Of a stretch of 64,000 nt of DNA, positions 25,501-35,403 are shown piece after piece (positions within the stretch are counted from its first letter, which is position 1; each line of letters starts with the position of its first letter). The notes below the pieces were generated by a model, which was not told the DNA's origin, ran no database searches, and was given only the letters and a program-made list of their open reading frames with translations. Source of the DNA: Succinivibrio dextrinosolvens. GTDB lineage: Bacteria > Pseudomonadota > Gammaproteobacteria > Enterobacterales > Succinivibrionaceae. The stretch spans positions 35,029 to 99,028 of the forward strand of contig NZ_FPAH01000007.1 of the NCBI RefSeq assembly GCF_900116345.1, written 5' to 3'. The position numbers and the translations under genes were made by a program.

Positions 25501-25998
25501 TTAAGCTTGTGGAGCCTGTTCTGATTCAGCACCGTTTGCTACGTCTGATTTGGCAGCAGCTTCCTGCTGACGTGCACGGTACATAGCCTCAAAGTTAATT
25601 GGACGTAAAGTTAGTGGTGGGAAGGTTGCCTTGTTAACAAGAGTTGAAATATGCTCACGGGCATATGGGAACAGGATGTTAGGAGCAACACCGCTTAACA
25701 GATAATCCAGAGTAGCCTCATCAACATTCTTGATTAGGAATAAACCGGCCTGGTGAACCTCACAGATAAAGGCAACTTCCTCACCTAGCTTACAGGTGGC
25801 AGTTACTCTTAAATCAACCTCATAGGTCTCATCGTTCAGCTTCAATGGCTTAGCCTCAAAATCAATCTTGATCTCTGGCTTCCACTCCTTAGAGAAGATC
25901 TGTGGAATATTTGGAGTCTCTAAAGAGCAGTCCTTTGAATATAGACGCAGAATATCAAAAGCTGGCTGATTCTGCTGTGAAGTAGCGTTATCTGACAT
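25501..25998 (-). CDS. secB: Protein-export chaperone SecB
   Basis: Tetrameric cytosolic chaperone that keeps precursors unfolded and hands them to SecA. 165 residues. Diagnostic stretches are IYSKD-like LRLYSKDCSLETPNIPQIF near the start, CEVHQAGLF, and PNILFPYAREHISTLVNKAT followed by FPPLTLRPINFEAMY. A short Ala/Glu/Gln-rich tail follows, normal for SecB. Flanked by yibN (24 bp upstream) and gpsA (6 bp downstream) on the same strand. Confidence 0.96.
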   Translation of the reverse strand: MSDNATSQQNQPAFDILRLYSKDCSLETPNIPQIFSKEWKPEIKIDFEAKPLKLNDETYEVDLRVTATCKLGEEVAFICEVHQAGLFLIKNVDEATLDYLLSGVAPNILFPYAREHISTLVNKATFPPLTLRPINFEAMYRARQQEAAAKSDVANGAESEQAPQA

Positions 25999-26022
25999 TT
26001 TTATTTCCTTATGAATTAGTTA

Positions 26023-26487
26023 TTAGTTTTTAGTTGATAATGGAAGGTTGTCCATTGCCCACTGAGCAATACCACCTTCTAAAGAATAAACCTTGGTATA
26101 TCCCTGCTTCTTTAATGAAACAGCTGCATTGAAGCAGTCTGAGTCCATCTTGTCCTTTCCAACAAGAACAACAGGTCTATCTTTGTAGCTTTCAATACGG
26201 TTTAATTTACCCTGTTTGATGTCAACAAGTACAATATTAACAGCACCTGCGATATGACCTTTAGCAAACAGACTTGCAGGTCTTACATCAACATAAACAC
26301 CGTTCTCATGATTAATCATTGCGGTTGCAACATTTGAGCCTAACTTCTGAATACGTGCAAGCATGATGCGAACCTGGGTATAGATTAATCCTGCCAGAAC
26401 AGCGATAAATACAAAAACCATCAAGGTGTGACGCTCGGCGAAAGCTAAAAGTTCCTGAAAATCAACAGATGAGAAAAAATCTCCCAC
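26023..26487 (-). CDS. yibN: YibN-like membrane-anchored rhodanese-domain protein
   Basis: 154 residues: a single N-terminal transmembrane helix (about 21-38, LMVFVFIAVLAGLIYTQVRI) followed by a cytoplasmic rhodanese domain with YVDVRPASLFAKGHIAGAVN and GGIAQWAMDNLPL. The usual catalytic-cysteine loop is replaced by GKDKMDS, so sulfur transfer by the normal mechanism is unlikely; E. coli YibN also lacks it at that point. It is first in the unit with secB and gpsA, which agrees with YibN and a possible link to membrane protein biogenesis. Confidence 0.88.
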   Translation of the reverse strand: MGDFFSSVDFQELLAFAERHTLMVFVFIAVLAGLIYTQVRIMLARIQKLGSNVATAMINHENGVYVDVRPASLFAKGHIAGAVNIVLVDIKQGKLNRIESYKDRPVVLVGKDKMDSDCFNAAVSLKKQGYTKVYSLEGGIAQWAMDNLPLSTKN

Positions 26488-26852
26488 AACAACACCTCTT
26501 TTTTGTTTAATTAAAAAATTTAATTCATGATTTTATCATATTTAAAGCGACGCAAAAAACATCTTAATCACATTTAGAACCGCTGTTAATGCGGTCGTTC
26601 AGTCTTTTAAACACATTATGTTTTGTGAATAACGCTTCAGGCTATTTTGCATCATATTAATAACTATACATAACATCTTAATTTTTAAGTATTTTCTTAG
26701 CTTTTTGCGCTTAATTTTCAATTAATGAGAATATTTCCACAAAAGACGTTAAAAATTCACGAAAACAAGCTAAAATAGCATAAGTTTTATAACCTGTCGT
26801 GTTCGGCTGTTATCTGCAGAACATGATTATTTTTAATAAAGAGAAGTAAAGT
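26488..26852. other. Divergent intergenic region yibN / gpmI
   Basis: 365 AT-rich bases. A possible gpmI promoter is TTAAAA with TAAAAT 16 bp downstream around 26749-26776. A small hairpin ACCGC (26579-26583) / GCGGT (26591-26595) is present. I see no gene. Confidence 0.4.
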
Positions 26853-28391
26853 ATGGCAAACAAGAAACCACTTGCCCTGATTATCATGGATGGTTGGGGA
26901 GATAATCCAGTTAAAGAGTTTAACGCAGTTGAAGCAGGTAAGACTCCAGTTCTAGACAGCCTGGTTGCTAACTATGCAAATACTGACATTCAGGCTTCAG
27001 GTATCGATGTAGGTCTGCCTGACGGTCAGATGGGTAACTCAGAAGTTGGTCATACCAACATCGGTGCAGGCCGTATCGTTTATCAGGAATTAACCAGAAT
27101 CGGTAAGGCTATTGCTGATGGTGATTTTTTTGAGAACAAGACTTTATGTGAAGCTGTTGATGCAGCAGCAAAGGCGGACAAAGCTGTTCACATCATGGGT
27201 CTGATGTCACCAGGTGGTGTTCACTCTCACCAGGACCACATTGTTGCAATGATCAAGCTTGCAGCAAAGCGTGGCGCTAAGAAGATCTACTTCCACGCAT
27301 TCACTGACGGACGTGACGTTGCTCCACGTTCAGCTTTAGAGTACGTAAAGGTTATCGAAAACACATTCAAGGAAGTTGGTGTAGGTAAGGTTGCAACTAT
27401 TGTTGGCCGTTACTATGCAATGGATAGAGATAACCGCTGGGATCGTGTACAGCAGGCTTATGATCTGCTGACCCAGGGCAAGAGCGAGTTCGGTGCCTTT
27501 GATTCAGCAGAAGCTGCAATCCAGGCTGCTTACGACCGTGATGAGAACGATGAGTTCATCAAGGCATCTGTAATCGGTGACAAGGCTCCTCTAACCGACG
27601 GCGACTCACTGATTTTCATGAACTTCCGTGCAGACCGCGCTCGTCAGATTACCCGTTCATTTGTTAACGCTGACTTCGACGGCTTCAAGCGTGAAGTTAC
27701 TCCAAAACTGGCAAGCTTCGTAATGCTGACCCAGTACGCTGCAGACATCAAGACTTCATGTGCATTCCCACCAGCAGATTTAACCAACACCCTAGGTGAG
27801 TGGCTATCTAAGAAGGGTATGACTCAGCTACGTATTTCTGAGACTGAGAAGTATGCTCATGTAACCTTCTTCTTCAACGGTGGTGTTGAGACTGTATTCC
27901 CAGGTGAAGACAGAATTCTGATCCAGAGTCCTAAGGTTGCAACCTATGATCTGCAGCCCGAGATGAGCTCAAAGGAACTTACCGACAAGCTGTGTGAGGC
28001 TATTGAGTCAGGCAAGTACGACATGATCATCTGTAACTACCCTAACGGTGATATGGTTGGTCACACTGGTGTATTTGAAGCCGCAGTTAAGGCTGTTGAG
28101 GCTGTTGACAGCTGCATCGGTCGTGTTATCGAGTCATTAAAGAAGGTTGACGGTGAGTGCTTAATCACTGCTGACCACGGTAACTGTGAGAGAATGAAGG
28201 ATCTTGAGAAGAACATTCCTTACACTGCTCACACCAATCTGCCAGTTCCATTCATTTACTACGGCAGAAAGGCTACCATGCGTAAGGACGGCAGACTGTC
28301 AGACATCGCTCCTACCATGCTGTACCTGAAGGGAATGGAGATTCCTGCAGAGATGACCGGTAAGTCAATCGTAAAATTAGAAGAAGAATAA
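26853..28391 (+). CDS. gpmI: 2,3-bisphosphoglycerate-independent phosphoglycerate mutase
   Basis: Mn-dependent glycolytic mutase that moves phosphate between C3 and C2 of glycerate. 512 residues. The N-terminal MDGWGDN metal site, the catalytic serine (S63) in [25 protein letters not shown] and FTDGRDVAP, and the C-terminal [10 protein letters not shown] and AHTNLPVPF metal sites are intact. Ribosome-binding sequence is GAGAAG. A strong terminator follows. yibN beside gpmI repeats the E. coli order. Confidence 0.97.
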   Translation: MANKKPLALIIMDGWGDNPVKEFNAVEAGKTPVLDSLVANYANTDIQASGIDVGLPDGQMGNSEVGHTNIGAGRIVYQELTRIGKAIADGDFFENKTLCEAVDAAAKADKAVHIMGLMSPGGVHSHQDHIVAMIKLAAKRGAKKIYFHAFTDGRDVAPRSALEYVKVIENTFKEVGVGKVATIVGRYYAMDRDNRWDRVQQAYDLLTQGKSEFGAFDSAEAAIQAAYDRDENDEFIKASVIGDKAPLTDGDSLIFMNFRADRARQITRSFVNADFDGFKREVTPKLASFVMLTQYAADIKTSCAFPPADLTNTLGEWLSKKGMTQLRISETEKYAHVTFFFNGGVETVFPGEDRILIQSPKVATYDLQPEMSSKELTDKLCEAIESGKYDMIICNYPNGDMVGHTGVFEAAVKAVEAVDSCIGRVIESLKKVDGECLITADHGNCERMKDLEKNIPYTAHTNLPVPFIYYGRKATMRKDGRLSDIAPTMLYLKGMEIPAEMTGKSIVKLEEE

Positions 28392-28410
28392 TCTCAGATT
28401 ATTCGGATGA

Positions 28411-28437
28411 GAATGGGGCATTTTGCCCCATTTTTTT
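28411..28437 (+). terminator. Intrinsic terminator after gpmI
   Basis: AATGGGGC / GCCCCATT 8-bp stem with a 5-base loop followed by a run of T. Confidence 0.9.
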
Positions 28438-28464
28438 TAATAACAGATTAGCTAAAACTATCCG

Positions 28465-29574
28465 TTAGAAGGTATAGCGAGCTCCAATGGAAAAAACACT
28501 CCTGTCTACCCTCTTTGTGTATTTCTTTGCTCCAAAGTCTTTCTTATGATCAGAACCTGCATTGAAGCCAGCCTCAGACCAGATACTAAAGTTAGGATTC
28601 AGCTTGTACTTTAATAGCAGAGGTATTCTCTTAATCCTATGAGTTTCTGAACGATCTTCTTCAAACCATGCAGCTTCGTATCCTGTTAAGATAGAAATAC
28701 CACTGTCAAAGGCATAACCTCCAGATATCTCAAAGCCTTTAATCTCCAGCCAGTCATTAGCCTTAAAGTTAACCTTGCAGTAATCATATAAAGCTGCAGC
28801 ATAAAAGCCTGAACTTATATTTCCCCAGGAAATACCGGCAGCAGCGTGTTTAAAGTTTATAAAAGCTCTGTTTTTGATATCCCGCCCGGTCTGTCCTTTG
28901 ATATAGCTGTAACCGGTTCGCACAGATAGCGGACCAAACCAGACATCATCAAAAGTATAACCAAGGGCAGAACTGAAGCCAGAGTCTATATCCCAGCTGT
29001 CTTTATACTTACTGCCAAGATTATTAAACTTGTTCTTGAGGAGAGCTACGCGATCCTGTGCTGTCTGTAAGCCTAACTGACCATGAAAACCGTAATTCTC
29101 GTAGGTATACATAAACTGTCCAGGACGACGGGAATGATCAAAATGCCCCTGTAATGTACCGGCAGCCTGTTCATAATTATCAGTTACACTTTCCGCATAA
29201 TATGAGGCATCGCGGAATTTACCGGCAGTCAGTACACCGTAGCTGTTAAAGTCCACACCAACATACTGTTCACGGGCTTTAGCACCATTACCTTCACCGG
29301 TACTGTTCATATCCCACTGGGCATAGGCAAGTGCAGAGGCCCATTTGTTTATTCTGACTTTTCCCCTTAAACCGAAACGGGCTGAATTATGTATGGAGGA
29401 GTCATGATCACCGGCCAGATTGTAATTATTACTATAGAAAACCGACTGTATACGACCGTTAATACCCAGAGAGGTTCCATTTTTGTTATAGACAGTGGCA
29501 GCCTCTGCAGATAAGCCGGCAGAACCTAAAGCCATAAATAAGATTGAGTATTTTAAAGCTGTCTTTGGGCTCAT
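28465..29574 (-). CDS. General outer-membrane porin
   Basis: 369 residues with a Sec signal peptide (about 1-25, ending LSAEAA) and then a beta-barrel porin. Signs are the opening TVYNKNGTSLGINGRIQSVF, alternating hydrophobic strands throughout, ARFGLRGKVRI, VGVDFNSYGVLTAGKFRDASYY (the typical porin strand and L3 region), and a C-terminal SIGARYTF ending in phenylalanine as the BAM complex requires. It resembles the OmpC/Porin_4 group; substrate preference is unknown. Confidence 0.88.
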   Translation of the reverse strand: MSPKTALKYSILFMALGSAGLSAEAATVYNKNGTSLGINGRIQSVFYSNNYNLAGDHDSSIHNSARFGLRGKVRINKWASALAYAQWDMNSTGEGNGAKAREQYVGVDFNSYGVLTAGKFRDASYYAESVTDNYEQAAGTLQGHFDHSRRPGQFMYTYENYGFHGQLGLQTAQDRVALLKNKFNNLGSKYKDSWDIDSGFSSALGYTFDDVWFGPLSVRTGYSYIKGQTGRDIKNRAFINFKHAAAGISWGNISSGFYAAALYDYCKVNFKANDWLEIKGFEISGGYAFDSGISILTGYEAAWFEEDRSETHRIKRIPLLLKYKLNPNFSIWSEAGFNAGSDHKKDFGAKKYTKRVDRSVFSIGARYTF

Positions 29575-29709
29575 AATCTGCTTTACCGACGTAAAAAGGA
29601 CAAACCTAACGGTTAAACCAAATATAGTAGGCAGATTAGGTTCTGTAAAGGAAGAAACAGCACAAAATGGCTTTCCTTACAGCATAGGAAAACCATTAAG
29701 ACAGATACG

Positions 29710-30576
29710 TTAGAAAAGCTTCTTCTTTTTTAGATCGTAGAAGCCCCAGAGAATACCAATCACAACACCGCCTAAATGACACAGATTGGCAATTCCGCTG
29801 AACAGGAATCCCAGAAGAATGAAGATAATACTTACAGTCAGAAGACCTCTTGGGATAATGAAGGACTCTGGGAGATCTTCACGTTTGGAAAGAACACCGC
29901 AGTAACCGATAATTCCGTATACCACGCCGGACAGACCGCCAAAATATCCATAGCTGTCAGTCATAAAACAGTACTGAAGGACATTTGACAGGAGGGCAAT
30001 ACTGATTATCAGAGAGAACAGTTTGCTCTTGCCGAAGGTTTTCTCGATTGGTCTGCCTAATGCCTCAAACATCACCAGATTAAAGGCAATATGCATAAAT
30101 CCGAAATGTACAAAGGCAGGTGTCAGAAGACGGTAGTAATCAGTAACTGAACTGAAAACATCCTGTCTGGATAAAGCAAAGGTCTGAATTACCCAGTCCT
30201 CGTTAAACAGAGATATAGCATACAGGGCAATACAGATAAGCTCCACAATGGTAGTCAGGGAAGTAATGTCAAAGGACATTGGCAGATACAGAGAGGATTT
30301 AATCTCCTTAACGTTTCGTACAGTCTTACCCTGCTCCCATGAAGCTTTGGTAAATGAACTGTCAAAAGGAGAGCCTGCAAATCTCAGAACTTCTCTTTTA
30401 GCCCTGGCCATATCAAGTTCGTTGGTTACGAACACACCATAATGCCCAGAGTAGCTTTCCTTGATTTTAGCCTTGATACCAATGGAATTTAAATGGTCTA
30501 CGAAACCTAAGGCCTTCTCCCTTGGAAGAAGGCAGACTTCATAGGTAAAATCGTCAACTATTTCGAATTCAGCCAT
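29710..30576 (-). CDS. glpG: Rhomboid intramembrane serine protease GlpG
   Basis: 288 residues: a cytoplasmic N-terminal domain (about 1-95) and a six-helix membrane core. The catalytic dyad is present: Ser216 in GGLSGVVYG and His267 in NLCHLGG. The oxyanion-helping His162/Asn166 are in HIAFNLVMF. The whole protein, including the N-terminal domain and short C-terminus, matches GlpG rather than other rhomboids. Its start overlaps the hldD 3' end by 19 bp, so the two are cotranscribed; in enterobacteria glpG sits elsewhere with glpE/glpR. Confidence 0.92.
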   Translation of the reverse strand: MAEFEIVDDFTYEVCLLPREKALGFVDHLNSIGIKAKIKESYSGHYGVFVTNELDMARAKREVLRFAGSPFDSSFTKASWEQGKTVRNVKEIKSSLYLPMSFDITSLTTIVELICIALYAISLFNEDWVIQTFALSRQDVFSSVTDYYRLLTPAFVHFGFMHIAFNLVMFEALGRPIEKTFGKSKLFSLIISIALLSNVLQYCFMTDSYGYFGGLSGVVYGIIGYCGVLSKREDLPESFIIPRGLLTVSIIFILLGFLFSGIANLCHLGGVVIGILWGFYDLKKKKLF

Positions 30577-31520
30577 TTCAGGTACTCAGCTACACCCTGG
30601 GCAACAGTCTTGAACTCGATATCACAGCCTGCATTACGCAGCTTGGTCAGATCGGCCTGAGTAAAGCACTGATAGTGTCCCTTCAGATGTTCTGGGAATG
30701 GAATGAACTCAACCTCACCGTGACCATGGTGCTTGATAACAGCCTTGGCAATATTCAGGAATGGTTCAGCACGACCGGTACCGCAGTTATAGATTCCTGA
30801 TGGACCTTTGTGCTCATAGAACCACAGGTTAACCTCAGCAACGTCACCAACATAAACGAAGTCACGCAGCTGACCGCCGTTCTCATAACCGTCAATACCT
30901 TCAAACAGCTTTGGATTCTCACCTGCCAGCATCTGATTGTTCAGATGGAAGGCTACTGATGCCATTGAACCCTTGTGACTCTCACGAGGACCATATACAT
31001 TGAAATAACGCAGACCAACAACCTGAGAATTAATCTTTGGCAGTCTTGCTCTTACGTATTCATCAAACAGGAACTTAGAATAGCCGTAAACATTCAGCGG
31101 ACCTTCATTGCTTCTGTCTTCTACAAATACATTGCCGTCACCGTAGGTTGATGCAGATGAAGCAAAGAAGAAAGGAATTCTATGAGCAGTAGCAAACTCG
31201 AAAAGATTTACAGTGTACTCATAGTTGTTCTTCATGATGTACTTGCCGTTCCACTCAGTGGTAGCAGAGCAGGCACCCTCATGGAAGATAGCCTGAATAT
31301 TCTTGCATCCGTATTTGGAATCAAATGCCTTCTCATCTAATACCAGCTTCATGAAGTCTTCTTTATCCATGTAGTCGGCAATATCCAGATCGGTAAGGTT
31401 CATAAACTTATGGCCGTTGGTTAAATTATCAACAACCAAAATATCCTTAATACCACGATCATTTAAATGTTTAACGATATTTGAGCCAATAAAGCCACAT
31501 CCACCAGTTACGATAATCAT
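30558..31520 (-). CDS. hldD: ADP-L-glycero-D-manno-heptose 6-epimerase
   Basis: Last step of ADP-heptose synthesis for LPS inner core. 320 residues, short-chain dehydrogenase fold. NAD(P) motif [19 protein letters not shown] at the N-terminus, [19 protein letters not shown], the Tyr-xxx-Lys pair in [13 protein letters not shown], and [19 protein letters not shown] are diagnostic. It is divergent from waaF, whose product uses its output, and its 3' end overlaps glpG. Confidence 0.96.
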   Translation of the reverse strand: MIIVTGGCGFIGSNIVKHLNDRGIKDILVVDNLTNGHKFMNLTDLDIADYMDKEDFMKLVLDEKAFDSKYGCKNIQAIFHEGACSATTEWNGKYIMKNNYEYTVNLFEFATAHRIPFFFASSASTYGDGNVFVEDRSNEGPLNVYGYSKFLFDEYVRARLPKINSQVVGLRYFNVYGPRESHKGSMASVAFHLNNQMLAGENPKLFEGIDGYENGGQLRDFVYVGDVAEVNLWFYEHKGPSGIYNCGTGRAEPFLNIAKAVIKHHGHGEVEFIPFPEHLKGHYQCFTQADLTKLRNAGCDIEFKTVAQGVAEYLKWLNSK

Positions 31521-31804
31521 AATAATTCCTTAAAACTTAATAGATACGAACATTATAAAGCATCAAAGATAGAAAACACATTGCAAAGCACAATTAATCA
31601 GTACAAACAATGGACATATGCACTGAAAAATCATGATTTAAAAGACAAACATAGGCTACAATAGTAGGAGGAGAGAACAAATACTCCTCAATAAAAGAAC
31701 AATTTTAGCTTTCACCCTTGCTGTTTGATAAGGTGAAAGACACCACCAGTTATAGGATATATTGCTTAAGAAACATATTGTTAAGCAATAGGCAAAATAG
31801 AGAT

Positions 31805-32851
31805 ATGACTTTAAATACCCACAAAAAATACCTGATAATCTCACCTTCATGGCTTGGCGATCTGATTATGTCTCAGAGCCTTTATAAAGTTTTAAAAGAG
31901 CAGGATCCTGAATGTATCATTGATATCTATGCTCCTGCCTATACCATGCCTATACTGGACAGAATGCCGGAGCTGTCAGGAAAATTCATCAATCCGTTTG
32001 AACACGGCGCCTTCAATCTCAAACAGAGATATGCTGAGGGCAAAAAGTTCCGTGACAGTCATTACGACTCAGTTTTCATTCTGCCTAACTCTTTAAAGTC
32101 AGCATTTGTCGGTTTCTTTGCAAAGATTCCTGACAGACGTGGCTTTAAGGGAGAGTCAAGATATATTCTTATCAACAATATGCGTACCAACAAGCAGGAT
32201 TTTCCTCTGATGGTTCAGCGTTATGTTGCCCTTGCCTTTGACAGAAATGAAGTTAAGACTGCTCAGGATTTACCTAAGTTTTCCTATCCTAAGCTTGAAA
32301 CCAGACCACTTGATGAAAAAAGAGCCGCCGAGCTTGGACTGGATTTTTCAAAGAAGAATCTGATTTTAGGCTGCGGAGCTAATTACGGCCCATCAAAACT
32401 CTGGCCTGTTGAATATTTTGCTGAAATATCAATGTGGTGGATAAAAAAAGGCGGCAGAGTAATCGGCATCGGATCTAAAAAGGATATTCCGACTGTTGCC
32501 AAAATCTACGAGCATTTATCTGAAGACACCAAGCCTTTCTTCACAGACATAGCAGGCAAGACCAACCTGACCGAGGCTCTGGATATTGTGGGCAGCTCCA
32601 CTGCAGCTGTATGTAATGATTCAGGTCTGATGCACACAGTTGCAGCAGCAGATGTTCCTCAGGTCTGTATCTTCGGTTCAACTTCCACCAACTACACGCC
32701 TCCTCTGTCAGACAAGGCTGTTTGTGTGGAATCGGATGAACCATGTCATCCATGCTTTAAGAGAACCTGTAAATTTGAAACCTATGCCTGTCTGAAGAAA
32801 CTTACACCTCAGATGGTAATAGAGAAACTTGAACAGCTTCTGTCTTTCTAG
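31805..32851 (+). CDS. waaF: ADP-heptose:LPS heptosyltransferase II
   Basis: Adds the second heptose to the LPS inner core at the cytoplasmic face. About 348 residues, GT9 family. Typical motifs are IISPSWLGDLIMSQSLYKVL near the N-terminus, FILPNSLKSAF, GCGANYGPSKLWPVEYFAE, and NDSGLMHTVAAADVPQVCIFGSTS with the ADP-heptose-binding region. The frame opens at 31718 but the first 29 codons are not family-like, so the ATG at 31805 is preferred even though its ribosome-binding site is weak. The next gene follows closely. Confidence 0.93.
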   Translation: MTLNTHKKYLIISPSWLGDLIMSQSLYKVLKEQDPECIIDIYAPAYTMPILDRMPELSGKFINPFEHGAFNLKQRYAEGKKFRDSHYDSVFILPNSLKSAFVGFFAKIPDRRGFKGESRYILINNMRTNKQDFPLMVQRYVALAFDRNEVKTAQDLPKFSYPKLETRPLDEKRAAELGLDFSKKNLILGCGANYGPSKLWPVEYFAEISMWWIKKGGRVIGIGSKKDIPTVAKIYEHLSEDTKPFFTDIAGKTNLTEALDIVGSSTAAVCNDSGLMHTVAAADVPQVCIFGSTSTNYTPPLSDKAVCVESDEPCHPCFKRTCKFETYACLKKLTPQMVIEKLEQLLSF

Positions 32852-32864
32852 GAAGGCTGTCTTT

Positions 32865-33473
32865 ATGGTTAAAGAATACATAGATTTTATCAATAATCAC
32901 TATGCCAGACTCGTTTATGAGATCAACAGAGAAGTTGACGATCGATTAGAGGAGCTTCGTAATGGATTTATCAAGGAAATCTATAATTATCTTACTCCTG
33001 ATATGCCAGTCCATTATGAGGAAGATCATACCTACGATCCGCCTTATGACTGTTCAGGTGAGCTTGTAGAGGCAGGAAAGATCTCTGCGGATATAACCGT
33101 AAATGAATTTCTTGAAGAAGAATACAACGGAGATAAACATGCCTCCTACTGCAGTGGCTGTGGCTTTTTTCACGATACATACAGTGATTCGCTTCAGAGT
33201 TTCACTCTTGAATATGGAGTTGGTCTCATGCATAGGAAAATACGTGAAATTCTGGATAAGGAATTAAAGGTAGAATTATCGGACGAAGAATTCGAAGAAA
33301 TCTATAGAGAAATGGGCTGTTTCGATGAAATCTACGTCGGCACAAAGATTTATGATTTTTTCTGCCCTGAAATCGTTGCTCAAATGTGTGGCATAGATAA
33401 ATTAAAGCTCTCTGAAGTCATTCAGTTAACAGAAAAGTCAGATGATTTCATCATCGTCGAGGAAGTTATCTGA
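32865..33473 (+). CDS. Uncharacterised acidic protein in the LPS gene cluster
   Basis: About 202 residues, unknown family. The N-terminal 35 residues look coiled-coil like (VYEINREVDDRLEELRNGFI). A central YCSGCGFFHD carries a CxxC pair and nearby histidine/aspartate that could bind metal. The rest is acidic (LSDEEFEEIYREMGCF). No signal peptide or membrane segment. AGGAAGG stands about 9 bases before the ATG and only 13 bp separate it from waaF, so it is probably cotranscribed with it and waaA. A regulatory or structural link to LPS synthesis is guesswork. Confidence 0.72.
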   Translation: MVKEYIDFINNHYARLVYEINREVDDRLEELRNGFIKEIYNYLTPDMPVHYEEDHTYDPPYDCSGELVEAGKISADITVNEFLEEEYNGDKHASYCSGCGFFHDTYSDSLQSFTLEYGVGLMHRKIREILDKELKVELSDEEFEEIYREMGCFDEIYVGTKIYDFFCPEIVAQMCGIDKLKLSEVIQLTEKSDDFIIVEEVI

Positions 33474-33526
33474 GAGCATAAAGCCAAAGAATAATAATTA
33501 GTTAACCTTTATTTAATTTGAGTGTT

Positions 33527-34810
33527 ATGAAATTATCATCACGTTTTGCCCTTTACCTGTATAAGTTTGTCACTCTGCTTATTGCCCCTCTTGGTGCGGC
33601 ATTTCTTGCATACAAGAAACGTCGTGATCCTCCCTATGGCAGAAGAATTTTTGAACTGCTAGGCTATTACAGAGAAACCGAGATAAGCTGTATCTGGTTT
33701 CACGGAGCATCAGTTGGCGAAATCAACGCGCTAAAGCCATTCATCGTTGAGTTCAGAAGAAATCATCCAAACGACAGAATTGTTATTACCACTATGACTA
33801 CTACAGGTGCAAAGTCAGCCTCCTCACTTGAGAACGTGCTGGTCAAATTTTCACCGCTGGACAGTCCCCTTGCCGTTTCCCGTTTCTTTAAACATTTTAA
33901 CCCTGAGGCCCTGATCATCATTGATACTGAACTGTGGCCAAACATGCTGGATATAGCAGCAAAAAGAAAATGTCCGGTGATGATCATCAATGCCAGAATG
34001 CAGGAGAAGAACTGTCAGAAGTACCTCAAGCACAAGAATCTGGTACAGGATCTGATTGGCTCCAAGCTCTCCAAGGTTATGTGCATCTCCTATGCTGACA
34101 AGGACCGTTTTGAGAAGATCGGAGTCCCTGCCAGGAATACCGTGGTAACAGGAAACATCAAATATGATCTCAAACCAAGAGAAAGGATGTTTGAGGATTC
34201 CAAGAAGATCAGACGTAAGATTCTAAGTGAGAATGTATTCGGAGCCATCAGTATTCATGATGGCGAAGAGGAAGCTGTGGTTAATGCCTACATCGAGGCC
34301 AGAAAGACTATTCCAGATCTGAAGATGGTGTTTGTTCCAAGGCATCAGACTGTTACAGATAGTGTCTGCAGCTATCTGAATGATAAAGGCATCTCCTTTG
34401 CGCTTAAGAGTGAACTGAAGAGTATTACCCTGTTCAATGCTGATGTTATGGTTGGTGATACCATGGGCGAGATTGAAACCTATTTCGGTCTGTGTGATCT
34501 CATCTTTATGGGAGGAAGTCTTGTAGATATAGGCGGACATAATCCTTTAGAGCCAGCCTATTTCAGTCTGCCACTACTTACAGGACCTATCTACAGAAAC
34601 TTTGAGGAGCAGTTTGAAAAGCTGCTTGATACAGGTGGATGCTTTGTTGCCGAAGATGAACATAAGCTTGCGCTTTACATCATCAAACTGCTTTCAGACA
34701 GGAACCTTCTGCAGAACACAGGTGTAATGGCACTGGACGTTCAGCAGCAGGGCAAAGGCGCATTAAACAGAACTATTGAACAGCTTGATCTGATGCTGTT
34801 CAAGAATTAA
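33527..34810 (+). CDS. waaA: 3-deoxy-D-manno-octulosonic acid (Kdo) transferase
   Basis: Transfers Kdo from CMP-Kdo to lipid A precursor. About 427 residues with an N-terminal membrane anchor (about 12-30) and a GT30 fold. Matching segments are RDPPYGRRIFELLG, WFHGASVGEINALKPFI, DTELWPNMLDIAAKR, NARMQEK, VTGNIKYDL, and near the C-terminus GGSLVDIGGHNPLEPAYF. The ATG at 33527 is chosen over the upstream TTG (33518). The stop overlaps the stop of the converging flavodoxin-like gene by 4 bp. If it adds one Kdo only, the neighbouring kdkA would fit. Confidence 0.94.
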   Translation: MKLSSRFALYLYKFVTLLIAPLGAAFLAYKKRRDPPYGRRIFELLGYYRETEISCIWFHGASVGEINALKPFIVEFRRNHPNDRIVITTMTTTGAKSASSLENVLVKFSPLDSPLAVSRFFKHFNPEALIIIDTELWPNMLDIAAKRKCPVMIINARMQEKNCQKYLKHKNLVQDLIGSKLSKVMCISYADKDRFEKIGVPARNTVVTGNIKYDLKPRERMFEDSKKIRRKILSENVFGAISIHDGEEEAVVNAYIEARKTIPDLKMVFVPRHQTVTDSVCSYLNDKGISFALKSELKSITLFNADVMVGDTMGEIETYFGLCDLIFMGGSLVDIGGHNPLEPAYFSLPLLTGPIYRNFEEQFEKLLDTGGCFVAEDEHKLALYIIKLLSDRNLLQNTGVMALDVQQQGKGALNRTIEQLDLMLFKN

Positions 34811-35349
34811 GAGGCAATTGATTTAAGCCACTCGATATAATCTCTGGCTCTCTGACCAATCACATCGGCGGTTACAATTTCAGTATCATTGATTCCGTAG
34901 GTAATGAAGCTGCCGATGTAATCTACACGACACATTTCAAAAGCATGCAGAATGTTGGCAAGATAGTCTTCAACCTTACGGTGATGTCTGCCGGAGGTTG
35001 TATAGGCAGCCTCTTCACTTCCGCAGGAAATGCAAAGACCAATCTTCTTTTTCTCAAGGTGGTAGGCTTCTTTGAAGGCCCAGTTTGAGGTTAAAACCTT
35101 ATCAAACCATTCCTTCATCTTTGGTGGGCAGTTAAACCAGTAGAATGGGAACTGAAGAACAACAGTTCCATTATTCTCAAGCACACAGTGCTCTTTTGAG
35201 GCATCAATAAATCCGGTTGGATAAACACTCTGAAGATTATGGATCAGAATCTCGTCAGGATATTTTCGCATCTCATCGACAAATCTGCGGTTAACATTTG
35301 ACTGGCTAAAGTTTGGATGATCTACGATAACAACTGTTTTCTTGTCCAT
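34807..35349 (-). CDS. Flavodoxin-like NAD(P)H oxidoreductase (KefF/MdaB-like)
   Basis: About 180 residues with the quinone-reductase flavodoxin fold. Landmarks are VVIVDHPNFSQSNVNRRF, the FMN-region FPFYWFNCPPKMKEWFDKVL, and SCGSEEAAYTTSGRHH. Such enzymes reduce quinones or support potassium efflux systems; no Kef channel gene is adjacent, so a specific role is open. The ATG at 35349 has GGGG six bases upstream and is preferred to the ATG at 35361. Confidence 0.85.
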   Translation of the reverse strand: MDKKTVVIVDHPNFSQSNVNRRFVDEMRKYPDEILIHNLQSVYPTGFIDASKEHCVLENNGTVVLQFPFYWFNCPPKMKEWFDKVLTSNWAFKEAYHLEKKKIGLCISCGSEEAAYTTSGRHHRKVEDYLANILHAFEMCRVDYIGSFITYGINDTEIVTADVIGQRARDYIEWLKSIAS

Positions 35350-35403
35350 AAAATGCCCCATATTCGAAAAAAAGAATATACAGCACTATATTACTTTACA
35401 AGT

